From Brotaphodocola faecis (GTDB lineage: Bacteria > Bacillota > Clostridia > Lachnospirales > Lachnospiraceae): DNA of 64,000 nt. Location: NCBI RefSeq assembly GCF_040096075.1, contig NZ_JBBMFJ010000011.1:23687-87686 (forward strand). Direction: 5' to 3'. Within the stretch, counting starts at the first letter, position 1, and every line of letters starts with the position of its first letter. Below are positions 16,587 through 25,321 of this stretch, one piece after another. The translations under genes were made by a program, and so were the position numbers. The notes below the pieces were generated by a model, which was not told where the DNA came from, did no database searches, and saw only the letters and a list, made by a program, of their open reading frames with translations.

Positions 16587-17915
16587 TTACAATTTAAAGA
16601 AACTCCAGATCGTAACGACTTTTCGCATACAGTACGACAGGCTCCAGGCCTCTGCCGCTTCCACGGTATGGTATGTGCTCACGCCAATCATGTTCCCGCT
16701 CAGCCGGTATAAAACACGCCCTGCCGCTTCCCCTTCTCTCACCGGCGCCTGGAATTCTTTTTTCAGCTCATACTCTGCCTCTGCCCTTTCTCCGTCTGCC
16801 ACGAGAAGCCGGAAGGCCCGTTTCTCCCCTGGGCTGTCAGAAACCGCGCAGATCCGGTCTTTATACGCACCATTTTTCAGCGGAATCTGGACCTGCTTTT
16901 CCTCAAACGCAAACTCCTGATAGAAAAAATGCTCTTTGCCATAGCGGTACAGTTTTCTCACATCTTCCCATTTCCAGGTTTTGTGGGGAGGCCATCCGCA
17001 GCCCAGCAGCGCGACAATAAACCCCCGGTCGCCGTCGGACAGCTGCGCAATATAGCAGTACCCCGCCCCTCCGGTAAATCCGGTCTTGCCGGTCACCGCC
17101 TCCTGTGTCATCTCCAGAAGCGCGTTGTGGTTCCTGCAAGAGTATGTATGCGTTCCATCCTGATCCGAAAAGGCATGGTTTCCGGTACGCGTTATTGTTA
17201 AAAATTCATCGCGTTTCGGTGAGACTTCCGTGCAGTAGCGCAGGATTTTTGCCAGTTCCGCAGCCGTAGTACTGTGCCGTATCCCTTCGCCCGCCTCGGT
17301 CTCTGCTTCCGCGTCCAGTCCGTTCGGCGTCAGAAATGTAGTGTCTTTACAGCCGATTTCGCGCGCCTTGCGGTTCATCGTTTCCGCAAAAGCCTCTATA
17401 CTTCCACTGATATACTCTGCGATCACTACGGCGGAATCGTTATGAGACTCCAGCATCAGGGAATACAGAAGGTCCTGAAGTTTTAAGCGACTGCCCGCCG
17501 GAGCGCCGAGTTTTACCTTTGGCTGCGTCGCCGCTTTCTTTGAAACCTCACAGAAGTCGTCCGGGTTTCCCAGCTCCAGCGCCAGAATGCAGGTCATGAT
17601 CTTGGTGGTACTGGCCATAGGCCGGATCTGATGCTCGTCCTTTCCATATAAAATGCGTCCGCTGTCCGCGTCCATTAAAACAGCGCTCTGAGCATGCAGG
17701 GAAAGTGGCTGTTCGCCGTCCTGTTTCATCTTCACAGATTTCTGCGCTACTGCAGTTTCATTCACCACAGCCTGTTCTTTCTCTGCTGTCTGCCATTCTT
17801 TGCCCGTCTGTACGCTTCCCGCGACCCGCCACGCATCCGGCTGCGGCCGCACACTTCCCCATGCCGCAAATCCGATGCTGATTCCGGCCATCAGCCCGAT
17901 GATCCGGTTTTTCAT
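16587..17915 (-). CDS. D-alanyl-D-alanine carboxypeptidase (DacF/PBP5-type)
   Basis: Trims the terminal D-Ala from peptidoglycan stem peptides outside the membrane. The three active-site motifs are present: SxxK as STTK (in MASTTKIMTC), SxN as SHN (LESHNDSAVV) and KTG (TGKTGFTGG). A signal peptide starts MKNRIIGLMAGISIGFAAWG, and a PBP5 C-terminal beta domain covers roughly the last 110 residues. Start is set at ATG 17915 (442 residues) because AAGGAGC precedes it; a longer in-frame start at 17951 lacks a site. No clear C-terminal amphipathic anchor beyond the final hydrophobic TIWSFFKL. Divergent from the polymerase gene. Confidence 0.92.
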   Translation of the reverse strand: MKNRIIGLMAGISIGFAAWGSVRPQPDAWRVAGSVQTGKEWQTAEKEQAVVNETAVAQKSVKMKQDGEQPLSLHAQSAVLMDADSGRILYGKDEHQIRPMASTTKIMTCILALELGNPDDFCEVSKKAATQPKVKLGAPAGSRLKLQDLLYSLMLESHNDSAVVIAEYISGSIEAFAETMNRKAREIGCKDTTFLTPNGLDAEAETEAGEGIRHSTTAAELAKILRYCTEVSPKRDEFLTITRTGNHAFSDQDGTHTYSCRNHNALLEMTQEAVTGKTGFTGGAGYCYIAQLSDGDRGFIVALLGCGWPPHKTWKWEDVRKLYRYGKEHFFYQEFAFEEKQVQIPLKNGAYKDRICAVSDSPGEKRAFRLLVADGERAEAEYELKKEFQAPVREGEAAGRVLYRLSGNMIGVSTYHTVEAAEAWSLSYCMRKVVTIWSFFKL

Positions 17916-18059
17916 TCCCGCTCCTTTTCTGCCCAATCCGCACTCCTTCATATTCTTTTATCATTCCATCTCTCTATCCTATTCTGGTAAATTTTCGGAT
18001 ATTCTGCTATGATAGAAGGCATATCGGACTTACAAAACAGGAACAGGAGGAAGCAAACC

Positions 18060-19337
18060 ATGGAAACCAGAAAACGGCTGATTTTTCACATCGATGTAAA
18101 TTCCGCGTTCTTAAGCTGGGAATCCGTATACCGCCTTTCCCAGGACCCGGACGTGCAGGATCTGCGCCTGATTCCATCCGCGGTGGGTGGAGATGTCAGT
18201 TCCCGGCACGGCATTATCCTGGCAAAATCCACCCCGGCGAAAAAGTTCGGCGTCGTGACGGCAGAAACCATCGGCTCTGCCCTGCGCAAATGCCCGGAAC
18301 TAATCATCGTGCCGTCCCGGTTTGACATTTATTCCAGGTATTCCAGGCAGATGCTCGCCCTGCTCTCCGAATACACGCCGGATATTGAAAAGTTCAGCAT
18401 TGATGAGGCCTTTCTGGACATGACCGAAACCATTCATCTGTTTGGCCGCCCCAGGGAGGTAGCAGACCAGATCCGCAGCCGTATCCGGGATGAGCTGAAA
18501 TTCACGGTAAACGTAGGAATCTCCTCCAATAAGCTGCTGGCGAAAATGGCTTCGGACTTCGAGAAGCCGGATAAGACCCACACGCTGTTCCCGGAGGAAG
18601 TTCCTGCCAAAATGTGGCCGCTTCCGCTGCGGGATCTGCTTTTTGTAGGAGGCTCCGCCGCAGACAAGATGGCCCGCATCGGCCTTCACACCATCGGGGA
18701 TGCCGCCGCCTGCGACCTGGGGATTTTAAAAGCGCATCTCGGTGACAAATACGCCACCCAGGTTTACCGTTACGCCAACGGCATTGACCAGGCCCCGGTG
18801 GCTCCGCCGGATCCCACCCGCAAGGGCTACGGCAACAGCATCACGCTCCCCCAGGATGTTTCCGACTTTGAAACCGCCTGTCAGGTTCTGCTGGCCTTAA
18901 GCGAAACCGTAGGGGCCAGGCTCCGGGAAGCCGGGGTGCGCTGCAACAGCGTAACCGTAGAATTCAAAGACTGGCGCTTTGCCAGCCAGTCCCACCAGTG
19001 CGTCTTAAAAAGTCCCACAGACTCCACCTCGGTTCTCTACGATACTGCCTGCCGCCTGTTAAAAGAATTCTGGGACAAAACGCCAGTCCGCCTGATTGGC
19101 CTTCGCACCGCCCAGATTCAGGAGGATTCCTTTGAACAGATGAGCCTGTTTGAAGATGCCCGCGCAAAGAAAATGCGGGCCATGGAAAAAGCGGTAGACA
19201 GCATCCGCGGACGCTACGGCATTGACAGTGTGCAGCGGGCCAGCTTTCTAAAAGAAAACAGTCCGACGCCCCACGCGGTCAGCCGCCAGAAACATTTAAA
19301 CAAGTCATCAGAACAACCTGCCGGAAAGGAACTGTAA
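18060..19337 (+). CDS. dinB: Y-family DNA polymerase IV
   Basis: Error-prone lesion-bypass polymerase, 425 residues. The metal-binding palm motifs are visible: FHIDVNSAF near residue 8 and SIDEAFLD near 110, with the fingers segment RHGIILAKSTPAKKFGV and the helix-hairpin-helix/thumb segment before the little-finger domain at about 240-360. The start is ATG 18060 because GGAGGAAGCAAACC precedes it. No SOS (LexA-type GAAC-N4-GTTC) box was found upstream. It runs straight into the pseudouridine synthase gene with a 4-base gap. Confidence 0.94.
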   Translation: METRKRLIFHIDVNSAFLSWESVYRLSQDPDVQDLRLIPSAVGGDVSSRHGIILAKSTPAKKFGVVTAETIGSALRKCPELIIVPSRFDIYSRYSRQMLALLSEYTPDIEKFSIDEAFLDMTETIHLFGRPREVADQIRSRIRDELKFTVNVGISSNKLLAKMASDFEKPDKTHTLFPEEVPAKMWPLPLRDLLFVGGSAADKMARIGLHTIGDAAACDLGILKAHLGDKYATQVYRYANGIDQAPVAPPDPTRKGYGNSITLPQDVSDFETACQVLLALSETVGARLREAGVRCNSVTVEFKDWRFASQSHQCVLKSPTDSTSVLYDTACRLLKEFWDKTPVRLIGLRTAQIQEDSFEQMSLFEDARAKKMRAMEKAVDSIRGRYGIDSVQRASFLKENSPTPHAVSRQKHLNKSSEQPAGKEL

Positions 19338-19341
19338 CATC

Positions 19342-20256
19342 ATGAACCATATCATCCGCCACTCCTACGCTGCTTCCAGAGACGGCCAGACCGTTGAAGA
19401 GCTGCTGCGCTCCCAGGGCTATTCCAAAAGCCTGATCAACCGGGTCAAGCTGACCGATGATGGTCTCATGATACGCGGGGAAAAGGTCTATACCACCCGT
19501 CGCATGCAGGCCGGCGACCGGCTGGATGTGGCCCTGCCGGAGGAAGCCTCCTCAGAGCACATCGTTCCCACGCCGATGCCCCTCTCCATTCTCTACGAAG
19601 ATGAAGACCTGATGGTCATAAACAAGGCCGCCAATGTTCCCATCCACCCCTCCCAGGGAAACTTTTCCAACTCCCTGGGCAACGGTCTGGCCTGGTACTT
19701 TGAACAGAAACAGCAGTCCTTCGTGTTCCGCGCCATCAACCGACTGGACCGGGACACCACAGGACTTCTGATCGTGGCAAAAAACGCCCTGAGCAGCTGT
19801 ATTCTTTCCAATATGATAAAGAACCGCCAGATCCACCGCACCTACCTGGCGGCGGTAAGCGGGGATCTCTCCGGTCAGCCCGAAGGCACGATTGACGTTT
19901 CGATTGCCCGGCTTCCCGGTTCCACCATTGAGCGCATTCCGGATCCGGTTCACGGAGAATCCGCAGTGACCCATTATCAGCTTCTCTCCTACCAGCCAGA
20001 GACTGGCACCTCGCTTCTTATGATCCGCCTGGAAACAGGACGTACCCACCAGATCCGTGTCCACATGAAATACATCGGCCACCCGCTCTACGGAGATTTT
20101 CTTTACAACCCGGATTACCGCTTTTTGCAGCGGCAGAGCCTGCACTCCTGGCAGCTGTCTTTTACACATCCTGTGTCGAAGATCCCGATGGAATTTACCG
20201 CCCCTGTACCAGATGACATGCAGCAATTTCTTCCGGACATCTGGATTCAGAAATAA
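19342..20256 (+). CDS. RluA-family RNA pseudouridine synthase
   Basis: 304 residues. An N-terminal S4-like part (EELLRSQGYSKSLINRVKL) precedes the catalytic domain, whose signature RLDRDTTGLLIVAKN near residue 135 contains the catalytic Asp; GRTHQIRVHMKYIGHPLYGD near 233 is the second conserved block. It probably modifies 23S rRNA uridines; RluD is the nearest type, but the precise site cannot be told. Translated from a site inside the end of dinB. Confidence 0.93.
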   Translation: MNHIIRHSYAASRDGQTVEELLRSQGYSKSLINRVKLTDDGLMIRGEKVYTTRRMQAGDRLDVALPEEASSEHIVPTPMPLSILYEDEDLMVINKAANVPIHPSQGNFSNSLGNGLAWYFEQKQQSFVFRAINRLDRDTTGLLIVAKNALSSCILSNMIKNRQIHRTYLAAVSGDLSGQPEGTIDVSIARLPGSTIERIPDPVHGESAVTHYQLLSYQPETGTSLLMIRLETGRTHQIRVHMKYIGHPLYGDFLYNPDYRFLQRQSLHSWQLSFTHPVSKIPMEFTAPVPDDMQQFLPDIWIQK

Positions 20257-20314
20257 ACTCCAGGAAAACTGCGCCTTGCACTTAATTCCGTACAAGTTTC
20301 GTTAAGAAATTATA

Positions 20315-20343
20315 TTGAAATGCTCTATCCCCTGCTCTATAAT
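20315..20343 (+). promoter_or_regulatory. Promoter of the DUF1576 gene
   Basis: TTGAAA, 17-base spacer, TATAAT, with the start codon about 68 bases downstream and an AGGGGA-type binding site in the leader. Confidence 0.78.
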
Positions 20344-20410
20344 TGAGAATTAGAACACTACTACTCAGACAATTTTATAAAAATGTATAGGTACAGGGGA
20401 TTTTTAGGTT

Positions 20411-21847
20411 ATGGAAGGTAAAAAATTATCCAACAGCACCATCATCAACGGGGTAGCTCTCGGCTTCTCCGTTGCTTTTCTGATTTCTTCTCTGGTTGCA
20501 GCCATCTACACCAGAGAACTGGGCAATGTTCTCCACGGCTGGTATCTCATTATGACATCACCAAGCCCGCTGGTTACAGACTATCTGGAGATCGGCGGCC
20601 TGCCAAGCGCCATGTTAAACGCCGGAGCCTGCGGTATGGCCTGCTGGCTTTTCATGGTCGGCTTAAAAGGGGACTCTCGTCCCAGCACACTGGCCGGTTA
20701 TTTTCTTGTAGTAGCCCATTGTTTCTACGGACTGAACTTTCTGACCATGTGGCCCTGCTTTCTGGCCCCGTTTCTCTATCTTCATTTAAAGAAACTGGAT
20801 TTCAAGAACAATCTTCATGTCTGCATGTTCACGACTTCCTTTGGGCCGTTCATCGGGGAACTGCTTTTTCGCTACACCCAGAAAACATTCACCTTTGGCC
20901 ATCCGAGCCTGACGGTCAGCGGTGTGCTCTTAACCATCGCTTTCTCAATTATGCTGGGTTTTATCGTGCCGGCCATTCTTCCGGGTGCCCACGCATGGCA
21001 CAAAGGCTACAACTTATACAACGGCGGCCTGGCCTTCGGACTGTTCGGTTTCTTTCTGTTTAACTTTTTTTATAACACCATGGGAATCGATCCGTCTTCC
21101 AAACTGACCCGCTTCAATCCGGTATACGAACAGTTCGGCCACTCCTTTCAGCTGTACGCCAACTGCTTCTTCCTGATTCTGTTCGCCATCTGCATCGCAA
21201 CCGGATATTACTTAAATGGCAAAAGTTTCAAGGGTTATGGAGAGCTGATCCGGGACACCGGTCATCAGAGTGATTTCGCCGCCAAGTACAGCATGCCGGT
21301 CTGTCTCATCAACATCGGCCTGGTAGGAACCTGTTTCCTTCTGTATCTGGATGTGATCATGGTCTATACGGAGGGCGTTGGCTTCACCGGTGCCACCATC
21401 GGCGTAGTGCTGGCTGCCATGACCTTCACCTGCATGGGACAGCACCCTGGAAACATCTGGCCGATCCTGGCCGGATACCAGCTGCTCTACTTCGTCACCA
21501 TGTTTCTCTGCCACATCAACGGCCGTGAAATGAGCTGGACCATCACGACCCAGGGATACATCAACGGTGTGGCTTTCGCTACCGGCCTGTGTCCCATTGC
21601 AGGACGCTACGGCAGACGCGCAGGCATCGCAGCCGGATTCATGTGTGCTTCCATGTGTACCGCCACCAGTGCCCTGCACGGCGGCCTGGTGCTCTATAAC
21701 GGAGGTTTCACCACCGGCATCACCGCACTGATCCTGCTCCCGATCCTGGAACATTACATTCCGAAGACACGGGAATTCATGAACAATAAGAGACTGAATA
21801 AAGAAGATATGATTGCGCTGGTAGAGACCTTCAAACCCAACGACTGA
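20411..21847 (+). CDS. DUF1576 multi-pass membrane protein
   Basis: A 478-residue membrane protein with about ten hydrophobic helices and no signal peptide. Sequence such as GAHAWHKGYNLYNGGLAFGL and a repeat-like second half (LHGGLVLYNGGFTTGITALI) suggest an internal two-fold duplication, common in transporters. I recognise the DUF1576 family of Clostridia; its function is not known to me. It stands alone with its own promoter and a shared terminator, so context gives no hint. Confidence 0.8.
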   Translation: MEGKKLSNSTIINGVALGFSVAFLISSLVAAIYTRELGNVLHGWYLIMTSPSPLVTDYLEIGGLPSAMLNAGACGMACWLFMVGLKGDSRPSTLAGYFLVVAHCFYGLNFLTMWPCFLAPFLYLHLKKLDFKNNLHVCMFTTSFGPFIGELLFRYTQKTFTFGHPSLTVSGVLLTIAFSIMLGFIVPAILPGAHAWHKGYNLYNGGLAFGLFGFFLFNFFYNTMGIDPSSKLTRFNPVYEQFGHSFQLYANCFFLILFAICIATGYYLNGKSFKGYGELIRDTGHQSDFAAKYSMPVCLINIGLVGTCFLLYLDVIMVYTEGVGFTGATIGVVLAAMTFTCMGQHPGNIWPILAGYQLLYFVTMFLCHINGREMSWTITTQGYINGVAFATGLCPIAGRYGRRAGIAAGFMCASMCTATSALHGGLVLYNGGFTTGITALILLPILEHYIPKTREFMNNKRLNKEDMIALVETFKPND

Positions 21848-21876
21848 TCACACTGAATCAGCTGCATTCAGACAAA

Positions 21877-21929
21877 CCAAAAGGGCTTCGCACATCAGGG
21901 ATTTAACCCTGTATGCGAAGCCCTTTTGG
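21877..21929. terminator. Bidirectional terminator between DUF1576 and rsmF genes
   Basis: Perfect 16-bp stem CCAAAAGGGCTTCGCA / TGCGAAGCCCTTTTGG, with a further CAGGG/CCCTG stem in the loop. It contains the last codons and the stop of the rRNA methyltransferase gene. The U-runs are short (CCCTTTTGG), so termination may rest mainly on the stem. Confidence 0.75.
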
Positions 21930-23336
21930 ATAATGGTTTTTTACTGTGCCGGAAACCGCTTTTCCCCAGCCCAGCGGATAATCTCCAATGCAGACAAGAG
22001 TCCAGCCGGAAAGACCAGCCTCTCCTTTTACCGTATTGCCCTTCAGATAATCCAGCACCTGCGGATCTTCCGGTTCCAGGCGGCACACGGATACAGCCTG
22101 CTCCGGTTTCAGAAAATGTGACAGCGCGTGAGCCGGTTCAAAGCGTTTGGTCTTGAAAGCGCCAAGATGAAGGCCCGGACGAAGGACTCTCAGTCGGTCC
22201 AGAGCCGGTGTTCCCTCCGGCAGCTGGTACAGCTGGTCTCCAAAGAGAATCAGGCGGTCCATGCCTTCCTCCAATGCATCATGGTCAGACGCTGTCAGCG
22301 ACTTTTTCAGAAATTCTTCCACATAAGAACGGCCAGCCTTGTCATTCCAGTATTTCGGCTGTTTCCGCTTCCGGCCATCTTCTGCTGTCCACGTTCCATT
22401 CTTGCGAAGCAGCGCCAGATAATGGCCCTCGCCCTCTGACTTATGCGGCCAGATACGGAAGGTATTCCGAAGGTCCGGATTGTGATTGCGGCTCCACTCC
22501 GGATATCCGCAGGATAAGCCCTCCGGCACCTCGTCTGGTTCCAGGCATACTACAGAAAATTCCGGATGGCGTTCCAGAAAGGCCGCCATACCGTCCTCAT
22601 CCTCCTCCGGCGCAAAGGTACAGGTGGAATAGACCATTCTGCCCCCTGGCTTTAACATCTCTGCCGCATTGTCCAGGATCTCCTGCTGGCGCTCTGCGCA
22701 AAGCTTCACGTTTGCCTCACTCCACTCATTTCTGGCCTGCTCATCTTTCCGGAACATGCCTTCGCCGGAACAGGGCGCATCCACCACCATGCAGTCAAAA
22801 AATTCCGAAAAAAAGTCAGCCAGACTGCCGGAGTCCTCGTTCGTCACAATGGCATTGCCGATTCCCATACGCTCCACATTCTGGGACAGGATTTTTGCAC
22901 GGGCGGGATGGATTTCATTGCTGACCAGAAGTCCTTTTCCGTTCAGGCGGGACGCAATATGGGTGGTTTTGCCCCCAGGAGCCGCACACAGGTCCAGCAC
23001 CCGCTCACCCGGCTTTGGATCAAGCAGGGATACCACTGCCATGGCACTGGGCTCCTGAATATAATACACACCCGCTTCGTGATAAGGATGACGTCCAGGG
23101 CGACTTTCCTGTTCATAATAAAAGCCTTCCCGGCACCAGCTTACGGGGCGCAGGGAAAATGTCTCCTGATTTTCCCGCGCAAACACCTCTGCCGGAACCT
23201 TCATGGTATTCACTCTGAGTCCGAGCGCCCGCTCCTTCTCATAACTTGCGAAAAAGGCATCGCATTCGCTTCCCAGAAGCTGCCTCATTCTCATGACAAA
23301 TGCATCCGGGAGTTTCCAGGTATCCTGCTGTTCCAT
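21903..23336 (-). CDS. 16S rRNA m5C methyltransferase, RsmF/RsmB type
   Basis: SAM-dependent cytosine-5 methyltransferase of the NOL1/NOP2/Sun family, 477 residues. Motifs: SAM-binding VLDLCAAPGGKTTHIASRL near residue 110, DAPCSGEGMF near 190 (Cys that assists release) and YSTCTFAPEEDE near 240 (catalytic Cys). A C-terminal PUA-like region covers about 390-477 (the GWTLVCIGDYPLGWGK stretch). Length and PUA tail fit RsmF more than RsmB. Monocistronic; its 3' end is embedded in the shared terminator. Confidence 0.92.
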   Translation of the reverse strand: MEQQDTWKLPDAFVMRMRQLLGSECDAFFASYEKERALGLRVNTMKVPAEVFARENQETFSLRPVSWCREGFYYEQESRPGRHPYHEAGVYYIQEPSAMAVVSLLDPKPGERVLDLCAAPGGKTTHIASRLNGKGLLVSNEIHPARAKILSQNVERMGIGNAIVTNEDSGSLADFFSEFFDCMVVDAPCSGEGMFRKDEQARNEWSEANVKLCAERQQEILDNAAEMLKPGGRMVYSTCTFAPEEDEDGMAAFLERHPEFSVVCLEPDEVPEGLSCGYPEWSRNHNPDLRNTFRIWPHKSEGEGHYLALLRKNGTWTAEDGRKRKQPKYWNDKAGRSYVEEFLKKSLTASDHDALEEGMDRLILFGDQLYQLPEGTPALDRLRVLRPGLHLGAFKTKRFEPAHALSHFLKPEQAVSVCRLEPEDPQVLDYLKGNTVKGEAGLSGWTLVCIGDYPLGWGKAVSGTVKNHYPKGLRIQG

Positions 23337-23472
23337 CTGTGTTTCTCCTTTTTCCTAGATTTCTATAACAAATGAGGGGTTGCCGCAAAATGGGATCCAG
23401 AATGTCTGGCATCCATCCACAACAGCCCCTCCACTCTTCACAAAGTGTACAGATACAACTGAGATTCCTGAA

Positions 23473-23877
23473 TTATAAGGTTACCTTATAATTGTCAGAA
23501 CCTTCTCCGTTTACTACATAGTAAGCAACATTTTCTTCCGGTTTTACATAAACTTCAATGGTTTTGATCTCTGCGCCCTTATGAGCTTCCTCGTATGCCT
23601 TCACTGCCTTGTCCAGAACGTCTTTTGCAACGATCTGCTTGCCAGCGAACTCAATAACTACGCAAGCCTTCGGGTCTGCCTTCTTTGCAGGAGCTTTCTT
23701 TGCTGGTGCCTTCTTGGTGGTCTCGACTGGCTTTGCTGCCGGTGCCTCAACAACCGCCTTTACCGGAGTCTCTGCTTTAACCTCTGCTGCTGTGGTCTTA
23801 ACCTCTGCTTTTACGGTCTGAGTCTTCGGTGCTGCTTTTGCTGCTGCTTTAGCTGCGTTTTTTCTTGGTGCTGCCAT
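23473..23877 (-). CDS. Small basic protein with Ala/Lys-rich histone-H1-like N-terminus (DUF6465-like)
   Basis: 134 residues. The first 75 or so are Ala, Lys, Pro and Val rich with repeats such as KKAPAKKAPAKKAD, like H1-type bacterial nucleoid proteins; the C-terminal 60 (VVIEFAGKQIVAKDVLDKAV, then YVKPEENVAYYVVNGEGS) form a compact alpha/beta domain that I associate from memory with DUF6465 of Lachnospiraceae. Start set at ATG 23877 because GAGGAGGATAAGAACT precedes it. A fully consensus promoter implies high expression. DNA or RNA binding is inferred from composition only. Confidence 0.78.
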   Translation of the reverse strand: MAAPRKNAAKAAAKAAPKTQTVKAEVKTTAAEVKAETPVKAVVEAPAAKPVETTKKAPAKKAPAKKADPKACVVIEFAGKQIVAKDVLDKAVKAYEEAHKGAEIKTIEVYVKPEENVAYYVVNGEGSDNYKVTL

Positions 23878-23950
23878 AGTTCTTATCCTCCTCATTCGAT
23901 TCCAAATATGGATTGCTCCCACCGTCCGTTTTTGGACAGACGATGAGGGA

Positions 23951-23979
23951 ATTATAAATCTGTTTCCTGTTTTTGTCAA
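23951..23979 (-). promoter_or_regulatory. Fully consensus sigma-A promoter
   Basis: Minus strand TTGACA at 23979-23974, 17-base spacer, TATAAT at 23956-23951. The only perfect consensus with ideal spacing noticed in the window; drives the small basic protein. Confidence 0.88.
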
Positions 23980-24083
23980 TGTTTTCCAGCGGTTTACGGG
24001 CTTTGATGGCCTCTTGTTTCCACTTTTATGCAGGATTTCTTTGCTGCTGTTTCAGCATTGCGCAAAAGCAGCGGATTTTTTGT

Positions 24084-24404
24084 TTAGAAAATCCCTGTCT
24101 GTGTTACAATCATTTCAGCCACGTACACAGCCACACAGGCTCCGATGGAGACCCGAAACAGGTTTCCGTCAACCCAGGCCAGAACCACGCCTGCCACAAA
24201 CCCGACAATTCCCGTGATCCGGTTTCCTGTTGCGGAAAGAATGGACGGGAACGTCATAACCGAAAGGCTGACATAAGGCACATAGTATAAAAATGACTGA
24301 ATGAATGGATTTTTGATTTCTCTGCGGATCAGGGTCAGCGGCAAAGCCCGCACGGCATAGATCGTCAGAAACATAACCAGAATAGACGCGTAAATATTAT
24401 GCAT
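24084..24404 (-). CDS. azlD: AzlD-family branched-chain amino acid export subunit
   Basis: 106-residue membrane protein with four hydrophobic segments and the AzlD-type N-terminus (LTIYAVRALPLTLIRREIKN) followed by YYVPYVSLSVMTFPSIL. Small partner of AzlC; such pairs (AzlCD, BrnFE) export branched-chain amino acids. Its start overlaps the azlC end by eight bases, indicating translational coupling. Confidence 0.88.
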   Translation of the reverse strand: MHNIYASILVMFLTIYAVRALPLTLIRREIKNPFIQSFLYYVPYVSLSVMTFPSILSATGNRITGIVGFVAGVVLAWVDGNLFRVSIGACVAVYVAEMIVTQTGIF

Positions 24405-25116
24405 GATTCTCCTCCTTTACCGGGGATAACACAGCTGCCGCAGCGGAAATCAGCACCGTCAGTAAAATGATCTGAAAGCCCGATGAAATACTTTTAAGCC
24501 CCGGAAGACTCTGGAATAAAAAGCTTACCGCCATGGAAACGACCACTACCATGGCAATGACCTTGTCTTTTCTTGCCGGTGGAATCACCACGGCAAGAAA
24601 CATGCCATAAATAGCCACACTCATGGCGCTCATGACCGGTGCCGGAAGGATCATGCCTACCACAGTGCCCAGAAACGTTCCCAGCACCCACCCCGGTGCT
24701 GCCACGCAGGCTGCTCCATACTGGTAAAACGGATTCAGCTTTCCCGGAACCGTCATGGAAATGCCGAAGATTTCATCCGTCACGGCATAGGACATGAAAA
24801 TTCTATGCAGAAACGGACGGTCCTGCTGCACCTTCTGAGACAAGGCGCTGGACATAAGAAGATAACGCATATTGATGACCACTGTTGTCACGATCATCTC
24901 CATAAATCCGGCCCCGGTCGCAATCATGCTGATTGCCGCAAATTCCCCGGCAGAAGCCAGCATCAGCGCCGACATCAGAGAGGACTGCAGCGCGTTCATC
25001 CCCGCCTTTCCAGCGGTGATACCAAGGGTAAACGCCACAGCAAAGTAACCCAGGCCAATGGGGACACCATCGCGCAGGCCGTTAAAAAAACTTGTTTTAT
25101 CATTGTTCTGTTCCAT
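24397..25116 (-). CDS. azlC: AzlC-family branched-chain amino acid permease
   Basis: 239 residues, about seven membrane segments, with family sequence FFNGLRDGVPIGLGYFAVAF near the N-terminus and FMSYAVTDEIFGISM in the middle. Large subunit of the AzlCD exporter. A LysR-type gene is divergent, about 205 bases away, and is the natural candidate regulator. Confidence 0.9.
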   Translation of the reverse strand: MEQNNDKTSFFNGLRDGVPIGLGYFAVAFTLGITAGKAGMNALQSSLMSALMLASAGEFAAISMIATGAGFMEMIVTTVVINMRYLLMSSALSQKVQQDRPFLHRIFMSYAVTDEIFGISMTVPGKLNPFYQYGAACVAAPGWVLGTFLGTVVGMILPAPVMSAMSVAIYGMFLAVVIPPARKDKVIAMVVVVSMAVSFLFQSLPGLKSISSGFQIILLTVLISAAAAVLSPVKEENHA

Positions 25117-25321
25117 TGTAAAACCCCTTCTTCATGGTAAAAATCCGGTTATTTAACAAAACCTGTTTCATTCTAGCTCAGTCTGTCTGGCAAGTCAACC
25201 TTCTGACCGGGGATTTCCCATCCGATTCCATGATAGTTTTTTTAATGTCTATAGGTAATAGTGACTTTTTTAACATTTTGTATTATAATTTCCTATGGAA
25301 ACATTGAAAGAAGGACATAAG

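Noticed and set aside
17916..18059. LexA (SOS) box before the Y-family polymerase
   Set aside because: No GAAC-N4-GTTC type palindrome found in the gap.
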